From: Dysgonamonadaceae bacterium
GTDB taxonomy: Bacteria > Bacteroidota > Bacteroidia > Bacteroidales > Azobacteroidaceae
DNA: 64,000 nucleotides
NCBI GenBank assembly: GCA_031260045.1
Contig: JAIRKO010000036.1
Location: forward strand, 22,144-86,143
Reading direction: 5' to 3'
Below the pieces are notes generated by a model. It was given only the letters and a program-made list of their open reading frames with translations, made no database searches and had not been told where the DNA came from. Below are positions 39,462 to 48,574 of this stretch, piece by piece; within the stretch, counting starts at the first letter, position 1, and every line of letters begins with the position of its first letter. A program made the translations under genes and the position numbers.

Positions 39462-39918
39462 ATTTGCAAGCTATGATATAGTCTTTCAGGAAATCCCCGA
39501 CGAGGTAACGTTGGCAGTCAATATCACCAATTGCCCTAATCGCTGCAAGGGATGCCACAGTCCGCATTTGCAAGAAGACGCAGGCGAAACGCTGGATGAA
39601 AACGTACTCTCCGCATGGCTCGAAAAATACGGTAATGCTATTACTTGCGTCTGTTTTATGGGCGGCGACGCCGAACCCCGCGAAGTCGGAAAATTGGCGG
39701 ATTTTATCCGGAAGAAAAACGGTAGTGTCAAAACCGCATGGTATTCTGGTCGGGCAGCCTTGCCTGCCGGTATTTCCCCGTCGAATTTTGATTATATCAA
39801 ACTCGGCGCCTACATCAAAGAGCTGGGAGGCTTAAACGCGCCCTCTACAAACCAGCGTTTTTACCGTATTGAAAATGGCGTAATGATTGATAAGACGGAC
39901 GGTTTTCGTAAAAATTAG
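39457..39918 (+). CDS. nrdG: Anaerobic ribonucleotide reductase activating protein (TTG start lies in the repeat)
   Basis: FQEIPDEVTLAVNITNCPNRCKGCHSPHLQEDAG radical-SAM CxxxCxxC; CVCFMGGDAEP. Confidence 0.92.
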   Translation: MKFASYDIVFQEIPDEVTLAVNITNCPNRCKGCHSPHLQEDAGETLDENVLSAWLEKYGNAITCVCFMGGDAEPREVGKLADFIRKKNGSVKTAWYSGRAALPAGISPSNFDYIKLGAYIKELGGLNAPSTNQRFYRIENGVMIDKTDGFRKN

Positions 39919-39970
39919 CAACATTTATCAACTGTATGCTTTATTTTACAGTGGATTATGTGTCCCCACT

Positions 39971-40099
39971 TCATGACGAAGCCGCCACCGGAACGGCGAA
40001 AACCGTATGGCAACCTTCCAGCAAATTCAAGGCTTGGGCGGCATAGCCTGCGGAAAACATCACCCTTGTGTCCAAACGGAAATTGGCGGCGGTCATCAT
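39971..40099 (-). pseudogene. Internally deleted copy of the DUF2148 ferredoxin-domain gene (intact paralogue at 47946-48476)
   Basis: Reverse strand encodes MMTAANFRLDTRVMFSAGYAAQALNLLEGCHTVFAVPVAASS*, versus ...TAADFRLDTRVMFSVGYAAQALNLPEGCRTVFAVPVAASS in the intact gene. Confidence 0.88.
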
Positions 40100-40107
40100 T
40101 TGTTCGC

Positions 40108-40191
40108 CGTTTTGTCTCTAAAAGAGAGAATTTAGGTTCTTCGAGAGCTGTGCTTGACTCTCTGAGAACCTCATTCGATTCTCCGAGTGAG
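40108..40191. repeat. Degenerate tandem array, 4 units of 21 bp, dyad-rich TCTC/GAGA core
   Basis: cgttttgtctctaaaagagag / aatttaggttcttcgagagct / gtgcttgactctctgagaacc / tcattcgattctccgagtgag. Confidence 0.7.
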
Positions 40192-40196
40192 GAAAA

Positions 40197-40245
40197 AATA
40201 CCCTATTTATGGTATTTCACGACATTACATAAAGCTGTACCTTTG
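40197..40245 (+). promoter_or_regulatory. Palindromic operator plus Bacteroidota -7 box upstream of susC-like gene
   Basis: aataccctatttatggtatt (40197-40216), 21 nt, TACCTTTG (40238-40245). Confidence 0.6.
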
Positions 40246-40266
40246 CCGTTTCAAAAAAAAGAATGT

Positions 40267-43200
40267 ATGTGTAAATTTATGACAACCGCGATAAGAATAA
40301 GAAACTTCCATATTTGTACTTATGTTCGACATCATATTATATGTATTATTATTTTATGGTGTTTTTTATCTTTTTTCCCGATTTTTGCCCAAAACGGAGC
40401 GATAAAAATTACGGGTAACGTACTTGATTCAAACCAAGAACCGCTAAGCGGCGCACGGATTTCCCTCGCCGACAGTGAAAAAACAGGAACGGTTTCCGAC
40501 GCCAACGGACATTTTATTTTATCCCTACCCGCGCTTCCTTCCACGCTTTCCATTCGCTATTTAGGTTATAAACCGGCTGTGATACAGGCTACCGACAGCC
40601 GCCATCCGCTCACGGTGGTTATGGAAGAAAATACGGATGCGTTAAATGAAGTGGTTATCGTGGGTTATGGCACACAGCGCAGGAGAGAACTAACCGGTTC
40701 GATTGCTTCATTACCCGCCGTATTGCTGAAACAACCCGCCCTGTCACTGGATGCGATTTTGGGCGGCGCTATTTCGGGAGTGAATGTTACGCAAACTTCG
40801 GGGCAGCCGGGCGAAGGATCGAGCATCCGTATTCGCGGAAGCAATTCGGTTCATGCCGACAACGACCCGCTGTATGTTATTGACGGCTTTATTTTTTTCA
40901 ACGATAAGCAGTCGGGAAATGTAGGTTTGGGAGGCATCGAAAGCAATATTAATCCGCTGTCTGCCGTTAATCCCGCCGATATTGAGTCAATAGAAGTGTT
41001 GAAAGACGTTTCCGCAACGGCTATTTATGGCAGTAGAGGGGCAAACGGCGTGATCATTGTTACCACCAAAAAAGGAACGCGGGGAAAAGAAAGCGTTCAT
41101 TATCAATATCGGTACGGCGTGCAAAAATTGGCAAAGAAAGTGGAGATAATGAATGGCGAGGAATGGTTAAACTTGCGGCAAGCCATGTCTGCCGCCGTGC
41201 GTCCGGTGGGCGAGGGAAGCGGTTACGACTGGCAGAAGGCTGTGTTTCAAACCGGCATTAGCCAAAATCACGATTTATCGTTCAGCGGCGGCGACGAAAA
41301 GACAAAATACCTTGTTTCCGGAAATTATACCAATCAAAAAGGAATCATTATCAATACGGGCTTTGAACGCTTCGGCGGACGGGTGAATTTGGAACGCTCG
41401 CTATCGTCGCGCTTCACAATCGGACTTTCGGCAACGGCAAGCCGCGCCCTGCAACAGTCGCTCACCACTTTCGGGGCGAATGATAATTTTTCCAAAGGCA
41501 ACGACTCGCCCTATGCGCGCGGGGTGGCAAATTCGCTGACTTATGCCCTGTATATCCCGCCCACAGTGCCTATTTACAATATCGACGGAACATATAATAC
41601 GAAAAACAATCCGTATGAATACGGCTACCTGAAACTCGGCGACCACTGGGCAAATCCCGTCGCCGACTTAAACGGCAGCATCGGCGAGAACATGCAAACC
41701 GTCGTTCTGGGGAGTTTCTTCGCCCGCTATGAGTTGGCTAAAGGGCTGTTCGCGAAAATTAATGCGGGGACAAACCTTTCCTACATTACGCAGCATTTCT
41801 TTGCTCCGTCCATATCCGCGCTGGGTATTAATTTGAATGGCGTTGGCGGCGTTGGCAAGCGCAATCGCGAGGTAACGCTTTTGGAATATACGCTGGATTA
41901 TTCCCGTTTGTTCGGTATTCATTCCCTCTATTTGCTTGGCGGATATACTGCGGAAAAAACGAGCGGCAATTTTATCATTACATCCGGCTATGGTTTTTCG
42001 GACGAAACGGAAAAAATGAACAACTTGGCAAAAGCCGATAAAATGTATTTGCCCGTGCAGCCGGTTATTCCGCCGAAATCTACATTAAATTCTTTTTTGG
42101 GGCGGATCAATTATTCTTTGAAAGACCGCTACCATTTGACGGCTACTTTCCGCGCCGACCGTTCGTCGCGCTTTGCGGCAGGGCATCGCTGGGGTTATTA
42201 TCCTTCCGCCGGACTGTCGTGGAACGTGAATGAGGAACCGTTTTTCCATGCGGCGGCGGAAAAGCAGTCGCTATCGCAGTTGAAATTGCGCTTGACGGCG
42301 GGAACGGTGGGCAGTCAGGAAATCGGCGATTACGAATATGCCACCCAATACGCTACGCGAAAATATGCCGAAACAACCACTTCCCCCATGGTGAATCGAG
42401 GCAATGCCAACTTGGGCTGGCAAAGTGCCGCGCAATATAATGCAGGCGTCGACGCCGGTTGGATAGACAACCGCATCACCCTGTCGGCAGATGTGTATTA
42501 CAAGAAAACTTACGACCTGCTTTTTGAAGCGCCCGTTTCGGCTATACAAGGCGGCGGAACGCAACTGGAAAATATCGGGAACGTAATAAATAAAGGCATT
42601 GAATTGTCGGTCGATGCGGATATTTTAGACGGTAAAGATTTGACGTGGAATGTGGCTGCAAATATTGCCGCCAACCGGAACGCGCTAAGCGAACTCGGCA
42701 TTCATAATAACCGCCTTGCAAGCCGCAGCCAAACCGGGCAGGGCGGCGTAGAAATACTGCGGGAAGGCGAAGCGTTGGGAACTTTCTACGGTTTGCGGTT
42801 TGTGGGTATCGTGCAGGAAAACGAAGACGCGACAAAATTACCGCTTACAAGTTTGGGCGTTTCGCAGGCAGGCGACCTCAAGTTTGCCGATGCAAATCGG
42901 GACGGAAAAATTGATGCCGGCGACCGTGTTGTGCTTGGTTCGATACAGCCCGATTTCATCTACGGCTTCACGTCTCATTTGGTTTACCGCCGTTTTGACG
43001 TATTCATCGCCTTTCAAGGAAGCAAGGGAAACAAGGTATATAACCATTTGCGGCGTTTTTTGGAAATGCCTACCGATTATAACGTAGCGGTTGAACTGAA
43101 AGACAGCTGGACGCCCGACCGTCCGTCGAACCGCTATCCGAGCCTCGCTGCAGACGCTTCCCGCACACGTCCCTACGATTTGCTCGACAGCCGCTACATT

Positions 43201-43422
43201 GAAGACGCTTCTTTCCTGCGACTGAAAAACATCACGGTGGGATATGCGCCTGCATTGCCTCGAGGTGGAAAAGCCGTTACCGTTCGCCTGTTTGTGAGCG
43301 CACAAAACCTCTTTACTTTCACCGCTTACAAAGGCTACGATCCCGAAGTGGCGAGCGGTGCGGACTTGGGTACTTATCCGGCTGCGCGCAATATATCTTT
43401 CGGGATTAATCTGGATTTTTAA
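40267..43422 (+). CDS. SusC/RagA-like TonB-linked outer membrane protein
   Basis: Carboxypeptidase-D-like N-terminus, VVIVGYGTQRRRELTGSI, IRIRGSNSVHADNDPLYVIDGF, VSATAIYGSRGANGVIIVTTKKG. Confidence 0.95.
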   Translation: MCKFMTTAIRIRNFHICTYVRHHIICIIILWCFLSFFPIFAQNGAIKITGNVLDSNQEPLSGARISLADSEKTGTVSDANGHFILSLPALPSTLSIRYLGYKPAVIQATDSRHPLTVVMEENTDALNEVVIVGYGTQRRRELTGSIASLPAVLLKQPALSLDAILGGAISGVNVTQTSGQPGEGSSIRIRGSNSVHADNDPLYVIDGFIFFNDKQSGNVGLGGIESNINPLSAVNPADIESIEVLKDVSATAIYGSRGANGVIIVTTKKGTRGKESVHYQYRYGVQKLAKKVEIMNGEEWLNLRQAMSAAVRPVGEGSGYDWQKAVFQTGISQNHDLSFSGGDEKTKYLVSGNYTNQKGIIINTGFERFGGRVNLERSLSSRFTIGLSATASRALQQSLTTFGANDNFSKGNDSPYARGVANSLTYALYIPPTVPIYNIDGTYNTKNNPYEYGYLKLGDHWANPVADLNGSIGENMQTVVLGSFFARYELAKGLFAKINAGTNLSYITQHFFAPSISALGINLNGVGGVGKRNREVTLLEYTLDYSRLFGIHSLYLLGGYTAEKTSGNFIITSGYGFSDETEKMNNLAKADKMYLPVQPVIPPKSTLNSFLGRINYSLKDRYHLTATFRADRSSRFAAGHRWGYYPSAGLSWNVNEEPFFHAAAEKQSLSQLKLRLTAGTVGSQEIGDYEYATQYATRKYAETTTSPMVNRGNANLGWQSAAQYNAGVDAGWIDNRITLSADVYYKKTYDLLFEAPVSAIQGGGTQLENIGNVINKGIELSVDADILDGKDLTWNVAANIAANRNALSELGIHNNRLASRSQTGQGGVEILREGEALGTFYGLRFVGIVQENEDATKLPLTSLGVSQAGDLKFADANRDGKIDAGDRVVLGSIQPDFIYGFTSHLVYRRFDVFIAFQGSKGNKVYNHLRRFLEMPTDYNVAVELKDSWTPDRPSNRYPSLAADASRTRPYDLLDSRYIEDASFLRLKNITVGYAPALPRGGKAVTVRLFVSAQNLFTFTAYKGYDPEVASGADLGTYPAARNISFGINLDF

Positions 43423-43474
43423 TGAAATTTTAAATGCATTATTTTATAAGTTAAATTTTTAAAAAGTTATTGCA

Positions 43475-45166
43475 ATGAAAAAAAATGTGTTCTTACCCTT
43501 TGTTTTAGGTGTATTATTAAGTAGCGCCGCGCTTTTTTCGTGCGGCAACAACGATGACGAACCGGCTCCCAATCGGATTCCTCCGATAGTGGAGATTCCT
43601 AACGACGCTGCCGCGTTGAGTGCGGCCAAGCAGGTTTATCCCGCTTTGCAAACCTTGAGTTCGTCTTTCGCTTTCCTGATTGAATCGGCAAGCGACCAGA
43701 CAATCAGTTTTGAAGGACCGGAAAATACCGCGGGACCCGTGGTGAGCCGTTTGGATTTTGCGCCAAACACCCAGTATGTTGTTAAAATATTCAACCGCCT
43801 GTATCGGAGCATCGGGGAAGGCAACCGCGCAATTGCTTCCATCGAAGCATCCGGCAGCGTGAGCGCCAACACTAAGGCACTTGCTGTCGGGCAGGTGAAG
43901 TTGAACCGCGCTTTGGCATATCTCTACTTGGTGCAGCTCTACGGCGAAGTACCACTTATTCTTGACCCCAACACGGATTTGGTTGGCGCCGAAAGAGCGT
44001 CTATTACCGATGTTTACACTCAAATCGTGAAAGATTTGACAGACGCCGAAGCCGTGTTGCCTGCATACGACGCCCAGAAATACACGCCGACCAAGAATGC
44101 CGCCAACGCGCTTCTGGCACGCGCTTATCTGGCATGGGCAAGCAATCCGCTGTCGCAGTCGGAGGTTGACGCTATCAAGAACAGCACGACCGACCCTGCC
44201 TATTCCGTTGACAACGCCAAATTAGCCAAAGCGGTAGAATACGCCGACAAGGTAATTGCAAGCGGTAACTACCGGCTGTTGCCCATCGAAGACCAGACAA
44301 ACCGTTCGTATGCCTATAAAAATTATGCCCTTTACGGCAGAGAATACGAGAATAACGACGAAGTGATTTACTCCATCTTCCATTTGGGCGACGGCATCGA
44401 CGAACAGGGCAATCACCAGGCGCATTGCGGTTTCACATTCGATTTCAATGTTGAAGAAGATACGCATATCGGCCCTGCCGATATTGATCTCATAAACCGT
44501 TGGGACGAAGCGGACTTGCGGAGGGAAATTTCTTACGCAACCCACCTGACCGATCCCGAAACCGGAAATACATACGAGTATCTGCCGCCGGTAACTTTAC
44601 CCCGTTTTGGGAAGTCGGTCGACCATTCCTACCCGAACAGCGAGCGCATCGCTCCCACCAAAAACGAGGTGGACAGGATAGAAATCCGCTATGCCGACGT
44701 GTTGCTTATCAAGGCGGAAGCGTTGTTTGAACAGGGTAAGGCTGCCGAAGCATTGCCGCTTGTCAATCAAATCCGCACACGCGCCTACGGTAACGCAAGC
44801 CACAATTTTACCGCACTGACCCGTGAAGCCCTGCGAACGGAAATCGAACACGAATTTGTGTACGACCAACGTCGCTGGTTGGATCTGGTGCGTTGGAAAA
44901 CGCTTATCACAACCGTAAAATCCGTAAGCGAATTTGAACATTTCGACGACAGTTATGCAGAAGCCAGCAAAGACGCAATAGGAACAACACCCGCAGTCGT
45001 AAAAATCGGCAAAGACGGCGCAAGTGTGAATGCTTTCTTTGCCAAAGTATACAAGCATCTGCACGCCAAATACGACAATATCAAAGGTAAATATTACCGC
45101 TTCCCAATTCCTACCGGCGAAGAAGAAGAGGATTTGAACATATTGCCGCAAAACCCAGGATATTAA
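43475..45166 (+). CDS. SusD/RagB-like nutrient-binding lipoprotein
   Basis: Lipobox LFSCGN; RIEIRYADVLLIKAEALFEQGKAAEALPLVNQIRTRA; C-terminal YYRFPIPTGEEEEDLNILPQNPGY. Confidence 0.93.
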   Translation: MKKNVFLPFVLGVLLSSAALFSCGNNDDEPAPNRIPPIVEIPNDAAALSAAKQVYPALQTLSSSFAFLIESASDQTISFEGPENTAGPVVSRLDFAPNTQYVVKIFNRLYRSIGEGNRAIASIEASGSVSANTKALAVGQVKLNRALAYLYLVQLYGEVPLILDPNTDLVGAERASITDVYTQIVKDLTDAEAVLPAYDAQKYTPTKNAANALLARAYLAWASNPLSQSEVDAIKNSTTDPAYSVDNAKLAKAVEYADKVIASGNYRLLPIEDQTNRSYAYKNYALYGREYENNDEVIYSIFHLGDGIDEQGNHQAHCGFTFDFNVEEDTHIGPADIDLINRWDEADLRREISYATHLTDPETGNTYEYLPPVTLPRFGKSVDHSYPNSERIAPTKNEVDRIEIRYADVLLIKAEALFEQGKAAEALPLVNQIRTRAYGNASHNFTALTREALRTEIEHEFVYDQRRWLDLVRWKTLITTVKSVSEFEHFDDSYAEASKDAIGTTPAVVKIGKDGASVNAFFAKVYKHLHAKYDNIKGKYYRFPIPTGEEEEDLNILPQNPGY

Positions 45167-45198
45167 CATCTTAATAAACAGACTAAATTATTTACAAA

Positions 45199-45822
45199 AT
45201 GAAAAAGTTATTATTATTCGGAATACTCGCAACCCTCGCTCTGTCGTGGTCGTGCGACAAGAAAGATGAACCCGCTACCCTGTCGGCAAACATTAAAGTA
45301 GGCGATACATACGGTGGCGGAAAAGTGTTTTATATTGCTCCCGACCGCACGTTCGGACTGGTGGCGGCGCCGGCGGACGTAAACGAAAAGGGCATTGCCT
45401 GGAGCGCACTGCGTGTAACCATCGTTGGCGACACTGAAATCGGTACGGGCGCGGCAAACACAAAAAAAATCATTGACTTGAAAACCCGAGGCGACAAAGA
45501 AGTTGAGATAGCCCCCGCCGACGAGGTATATGCCGCCAAAGTGGTAGACGAATTGACTACCGGCGGTTACAACGACTGGTATTTGCCGAGCATCGACGAG
45601 TTGACGGAACTCTACAAACAGCGCAACCTTGTTGGCGGATTTAACGAAACAGGGACATACTGGAGTTCCTCCGCCATGGACGGCAATTACATAGGCCCCA
45701 GCGGGTATCCTTATTTCTACGATTTCCGGCCGGCGGCACAAAGCGTGAAGCCCGTTCAAGCCGATTTGAATCAGCAATACCTCCGCTTGGTTCGCGCTGT
45801 TCGCACCATCAGGGCAGAATAG
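45199..45822 (+). CDS. DUF1566-type (Lcl-like) lipoprotein
   Basis: Lipobox LSWSCD; GGKVFYI, GYNDWYLPSIDELTELYKQR, YWSSSAMD, RAVRTI. Confidence 0.85.
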   Translation: MKKLLLFGILATLALSWSCDKKDEPATLSANIKVGDTYGGGKVFYIAPDRTFGLVAAPADVNEKGIAWSALRVTIVGDTEIGTGAANTKKIIDLKTRGDKEVEIAPADEVYAAKVVDELTTGGYNDWYLPSIDELTELYKQRNLVGGFNETGTYWSSSAMDGNYIGPSGYPYFYDFRPAAQSVKPVQADLNQQYLRLVRAVRTIRAE

Positions 45823-45855
45823 AACGAAAAACGTAAATCGGAAAATCTTACAGGT

Positions 45856-45889
45856 AAAGAGGTTGTCTTTTAATAGGACAACCTCTTTT
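45856..45889 (+). terminator. Intrinsic-type hairpin after the susCD-DUF1566 operon
   Basis: aaagaggttgtc ttttaatag gacaacctcttt followed by T. Confidence 0.8.
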
Positions 45890-45914
45890 GTATATTGGGC
45901 ATGTCTTTGCAAGC

Positions 45915-45965
45915 CGCCCTCGTCATTGCGAACCGTGTAGCGGTGAAGCAATCAAAAAAAATATG
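45915..45965. repeat. REP-like half-element
   Basis: cctcgtcattgcgaaccgtgtagcggtgaagcaatcaaaaaaaatatga. Confidence 0.7.
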
Positions 45966-45981
45966 AAATTTACTTATCTAT

Positions 45982-47067
45982 TTATATTTCACTGTCTTTC
46001 AACCGTTCCGCATTCTCCGCCACCATCAGCCGGTTGATCATCTCCTGAATATTTCCGTTCATGAAATCGGCGAGGTTATAAACCGTGCAGTTAATGCGGT
46101 GGTCGGTGATGCGCCCCTGCGGATAGTTGTAGGTGCGGATTTTCGCGGAACGGTCGCCGGTCGAGACCATCGTTCGCCGTTGTTGGGAAATCGCGTCGTT
46201 GTGTTTTTGTAATTCGATGTCATAAAGTTTGCTGCGCAGCATTTGCAGCGCCATTTCCCGGTTTTCCATTTGCGAGCGGGTTACCTGACACTGCACCATC
46301 ATGCCCGTAGGTTTATGCGTAATCTGCACTTTGGTTTCGACCTTGTTGACGTTCTGCCCGCCCGCGCCGCTCGACCGCGCCGTTTGGTATTCCAAATCGG
46401 CGGGATTGATTTCCACGTCCACTTCTTCGGCTTCGGGCAGTACGGCAACCGTAGCCGCCGACGTATGTACCCGCCCCTGCGTTTCGGTTACGGGAACGCG
46501 CTGCACGCGATGCACTCCGGACTCGTATTTCATTGTTCCGTAAACATTTTCGCCCGTTACGGTGAAAATTATTTCCTTGTAACCGCCAAGTGCGCCCTCG
46601 CTGAAACTCGTTACTTCCGCCCGCCACGACTTGGATTCGACGTAGCGGGAATACATTTTAAAGAGGTCGCCGGCAAAAATCGCCGCCTCGTCGCCGCCGG
46701 TTCCGCCGCGGATTTCCACGATGGCGTTTTTACCGTCTTGCGGGTCGGCGGGAATCAGCAGGAGTTTTATTTCTTCTTCCAGTTGGGGCAGGCGTCCGGC
46801 GGCGGCGTCCAGTTCTTCTTTAGCCAGTTCGCGCAGTTCGGCGTCCGATTCGTTTGCGAGAATGGTTTTGGCTTCTTCGATTCCGGCAAGGAGGTTTTTG
46901 TATTCGTTTCGGGCGGCGACGATTTTTTCCAGATCGCGGTATTCCTTGCTTAATTTTATAAAACGTTTCCTGTCGGCAATCGTATTGGGATCGGCAATCA
47001 AGGCGCCGATTTCTTCAAAACGAAACGTCAGGTCGTCCAGTTTTTCCAAGAAAGAATTTTTAGTCAT
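45982..47067 (-). CDS. prfA: Peptide chain release factor 1
   Basis: [59 protein letters not shown]. Confidence 0.96.
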   Translation of the reverse strand: MTKNSFLEKLDDLTFRFEEIGALIADPNTIADRKRFIKLSKEYRDLEKIVAARNEYKNLLAGIEEAKTILANESDAELRELAKEELDAAAGRLPQLEEEIKLLLIPADPQDGKNAIVEIRGGTGGDEAAIFAGDLFKMYSRYVESKSWRAEVTSFSEGALGGYKEIIFTVTGENVYGTMKYESGVHRVQRVPVTETQGRVHTSAATVAVLPEAEEVDVEINPADLEYQTARSSGAGGQNVNKVETKVQITHKPTGMMVQCQVTRSQMENREMALQMLRSKLYDIELQKHNDAISQQRRTMVSTGDRSAKIRTYNYPQGRITDHRINCTVYNLADFMNGNIQEMINRLMVAENAERLKDSEI

Positions 47068-47083
47068 TTGGTTTATATTTTAA

Positions 47084-47611
47084 TTATTGCAGCTCGTCTG
47101 CATTGCCGTCTGCGTCTACGCCCATATCCGCATCAAATGCATCATCGTCTTCTTCCAGATTAGCCATGTGTTTTTTCAGTTTTTCCGTCATTTGCCGGTT
47201 GCACTTTCCCGGAATATGCGTGCTTTTGATAGGAATCGCCAGCGCAACAAATTCATACAGAAACCACGCCAGATTGATGCTCCCCTCCGATTCGGGGATA
47301 ACAACAATTTCGTCGCTCTCTTCGTCATAATCCTTGCCGAATTTGACAACCAAATGCGCAGTCGTTTCAACAGGGAAATCCATATCTTCCAGACACCTGT
47401 TGCAAGGAACAACTGCAACGCCCGACAGCACAAATGCCAAGTCGAAAAAGTTCCGGCGATTGGTTACCGTCAATTTAACGTTGACCCGCCCTGCTTGGAT
47501 ACCTTCTTCGCTAATGTTAATAAAAAATTGATTGTCAAGTAAATATTCATAATTTTGAATATTTGCCGACATTCCTTTCAAATCAATTTTATATAAATCA
47601 AACTTTCCCAT
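47084..47611 (-). CDS. DUF177 (YceD-like) protein
   Basis: NYEYLLDNQFF...CNRCLEDMDFPVETTAHLVVKFG. Confidence 0.88.
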   Translation of the reverse strand: MGKFDLYKIDLKGMSANIQNYEYLLDNQFFINISEEGIQAGRVNVKLTVTNRRNFFDLAFVLSGVAVVPCNRCLEDMDFPVETTAHLVVKFGKDYDEESDEIVVIPESEGSINLAWFLYEFVALAIPIKSTHIPGKCNRQMTEKLKKHMANLEEDDDAFDADMGVDADGNADELQ

Positions 47612-47747
47612 TTTTTATTTTTAAAAACGTTGCAAAAGTAGGAAAAAAATGTACGCGAAAACGCGGAGATGCGAATGAAAAAATAAGTCGGAAATATACG
47701 TTTCTTAAGATACTGATAAACAGGCGCTTGTATGCAGCCGAATTTTC

Positions 47748-47828
47748 GTCCCGATGGAAATAAATTTATGTCCCGATGAAAATAAATTTCCGTCCCGATG
47801 AAAATTTATTTCCATCGGGACGGAAATT
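47748..47828. repeat. 22-bp tandem repeat (3 units) ending in an inverted copy; 11-bp perfect hairpin stem
   Basis: gtcccgatggaaataaatttat / gtcccgatgaaaataaatttcc / gtcccgatgaaaatttatttcc then atcgggacgg; ccgtcccgatg ... catcgggacgg stem. Confidence 0.88.
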
Positions 47829-47945
47829 CAACGGCTACGAACATGCAAATAAACTTCCGTTTGCAATGACGACAATTTTAAATATATCAAAAAAAATTCC
47901 TGTAAATTTGCAACGCAATTACAAACAAACAAAAAATAGAGGCAT

Positions 47946-48476
47946 ATGATTTTAAACGAACGAGAAACGCGCCACACGCAAGTAATGACCGCCGTCGGAC
48001 AAATGATGACCGCCGCCCGAACCGCGCCCAAAGGAAAAGGAATGGACGTACTCGAAATTATGGCTGTCGAAGGGAAAGATATTGAAACGCTGTCGGCAAA
48101 AACACGGGAATTGGGCGAAAAAAACGGACTGAACTTCTTTTTGCGCGACGCCGAAAATATCCTTTCCGCAGAAGTCGTCGTATTGATAGGCACCCGCCGG
48201 GCGATACACAATTTGAATTGCGCTTATTGCGGATTTCCTGCCTGCGCCGACAAGCCTTTGGCGGTTCCCTGCGCCGTCGATTCCGTCGATGTGGGTATCG
48301 CCATTGGTTCGGCTTGCGCCACCGCCGCCGATTTTCGTTTGGACACAAGGGTGATGTTTTCTGTGGGCTATGCCGCCCAAGCCTTGAATTTGCCGGAAGG
48401 TTGCCGTACGGTTTTCGCCGTTCCGGTGGCGGCTTCGTCTAAAAATCCTTTTTTCGACAGGGTTTTGGCGAAATAA
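47946..48476 (+). CDS. DUF2148 ferredoxin-domain-containing protein
   Basis: NCAYCGFPACADKPLAVPCAVDSVDVGIAIGSACATAADFRLDTRVMFSVGYAA. Confidence 0.88.
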   Translation: MILNERETRHTQVMTAVGQMMTAARTAPKGKGMDVLEIMAVEGKDIETLSAKTRELGEKNGLNFFLRDAENILSAEVVVLIGTRRAIHNLNCAYCGFPACADKPLAVPCAVDSVDVGIAIGSACATAADFRLDTRVMFSVGYAAQALNLPEGCRTVFAVPVAASSKNPFFDRVLAK

Positions 48477-48574
48477 GTCGCAGCCGTCATTGCGCAGCCC
48501 TTACCCGCAAAATAATCCCCAAAAAACAATTGTTTTTCACAGGAATTTAACGACCTTTGCGCGAAAATACACCA

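Noticed and set aside
39958-40266. 103-codon N-terminal extension of the SusC ORF
   Set aside because: The extension runs antisense through the DUF2148 fragment, the 21-bp array and the promoter; an ATG at 40267 followed by a signal-peptide-like segment fits better.
47084-47611. Missing rpmF next to the DUF177 gene as a genuine anomaly
   Set aside because: DUF177 is often linked to rpmF, but the ribosomal gene may simply be elsewhere; this cannot be judged from one window.
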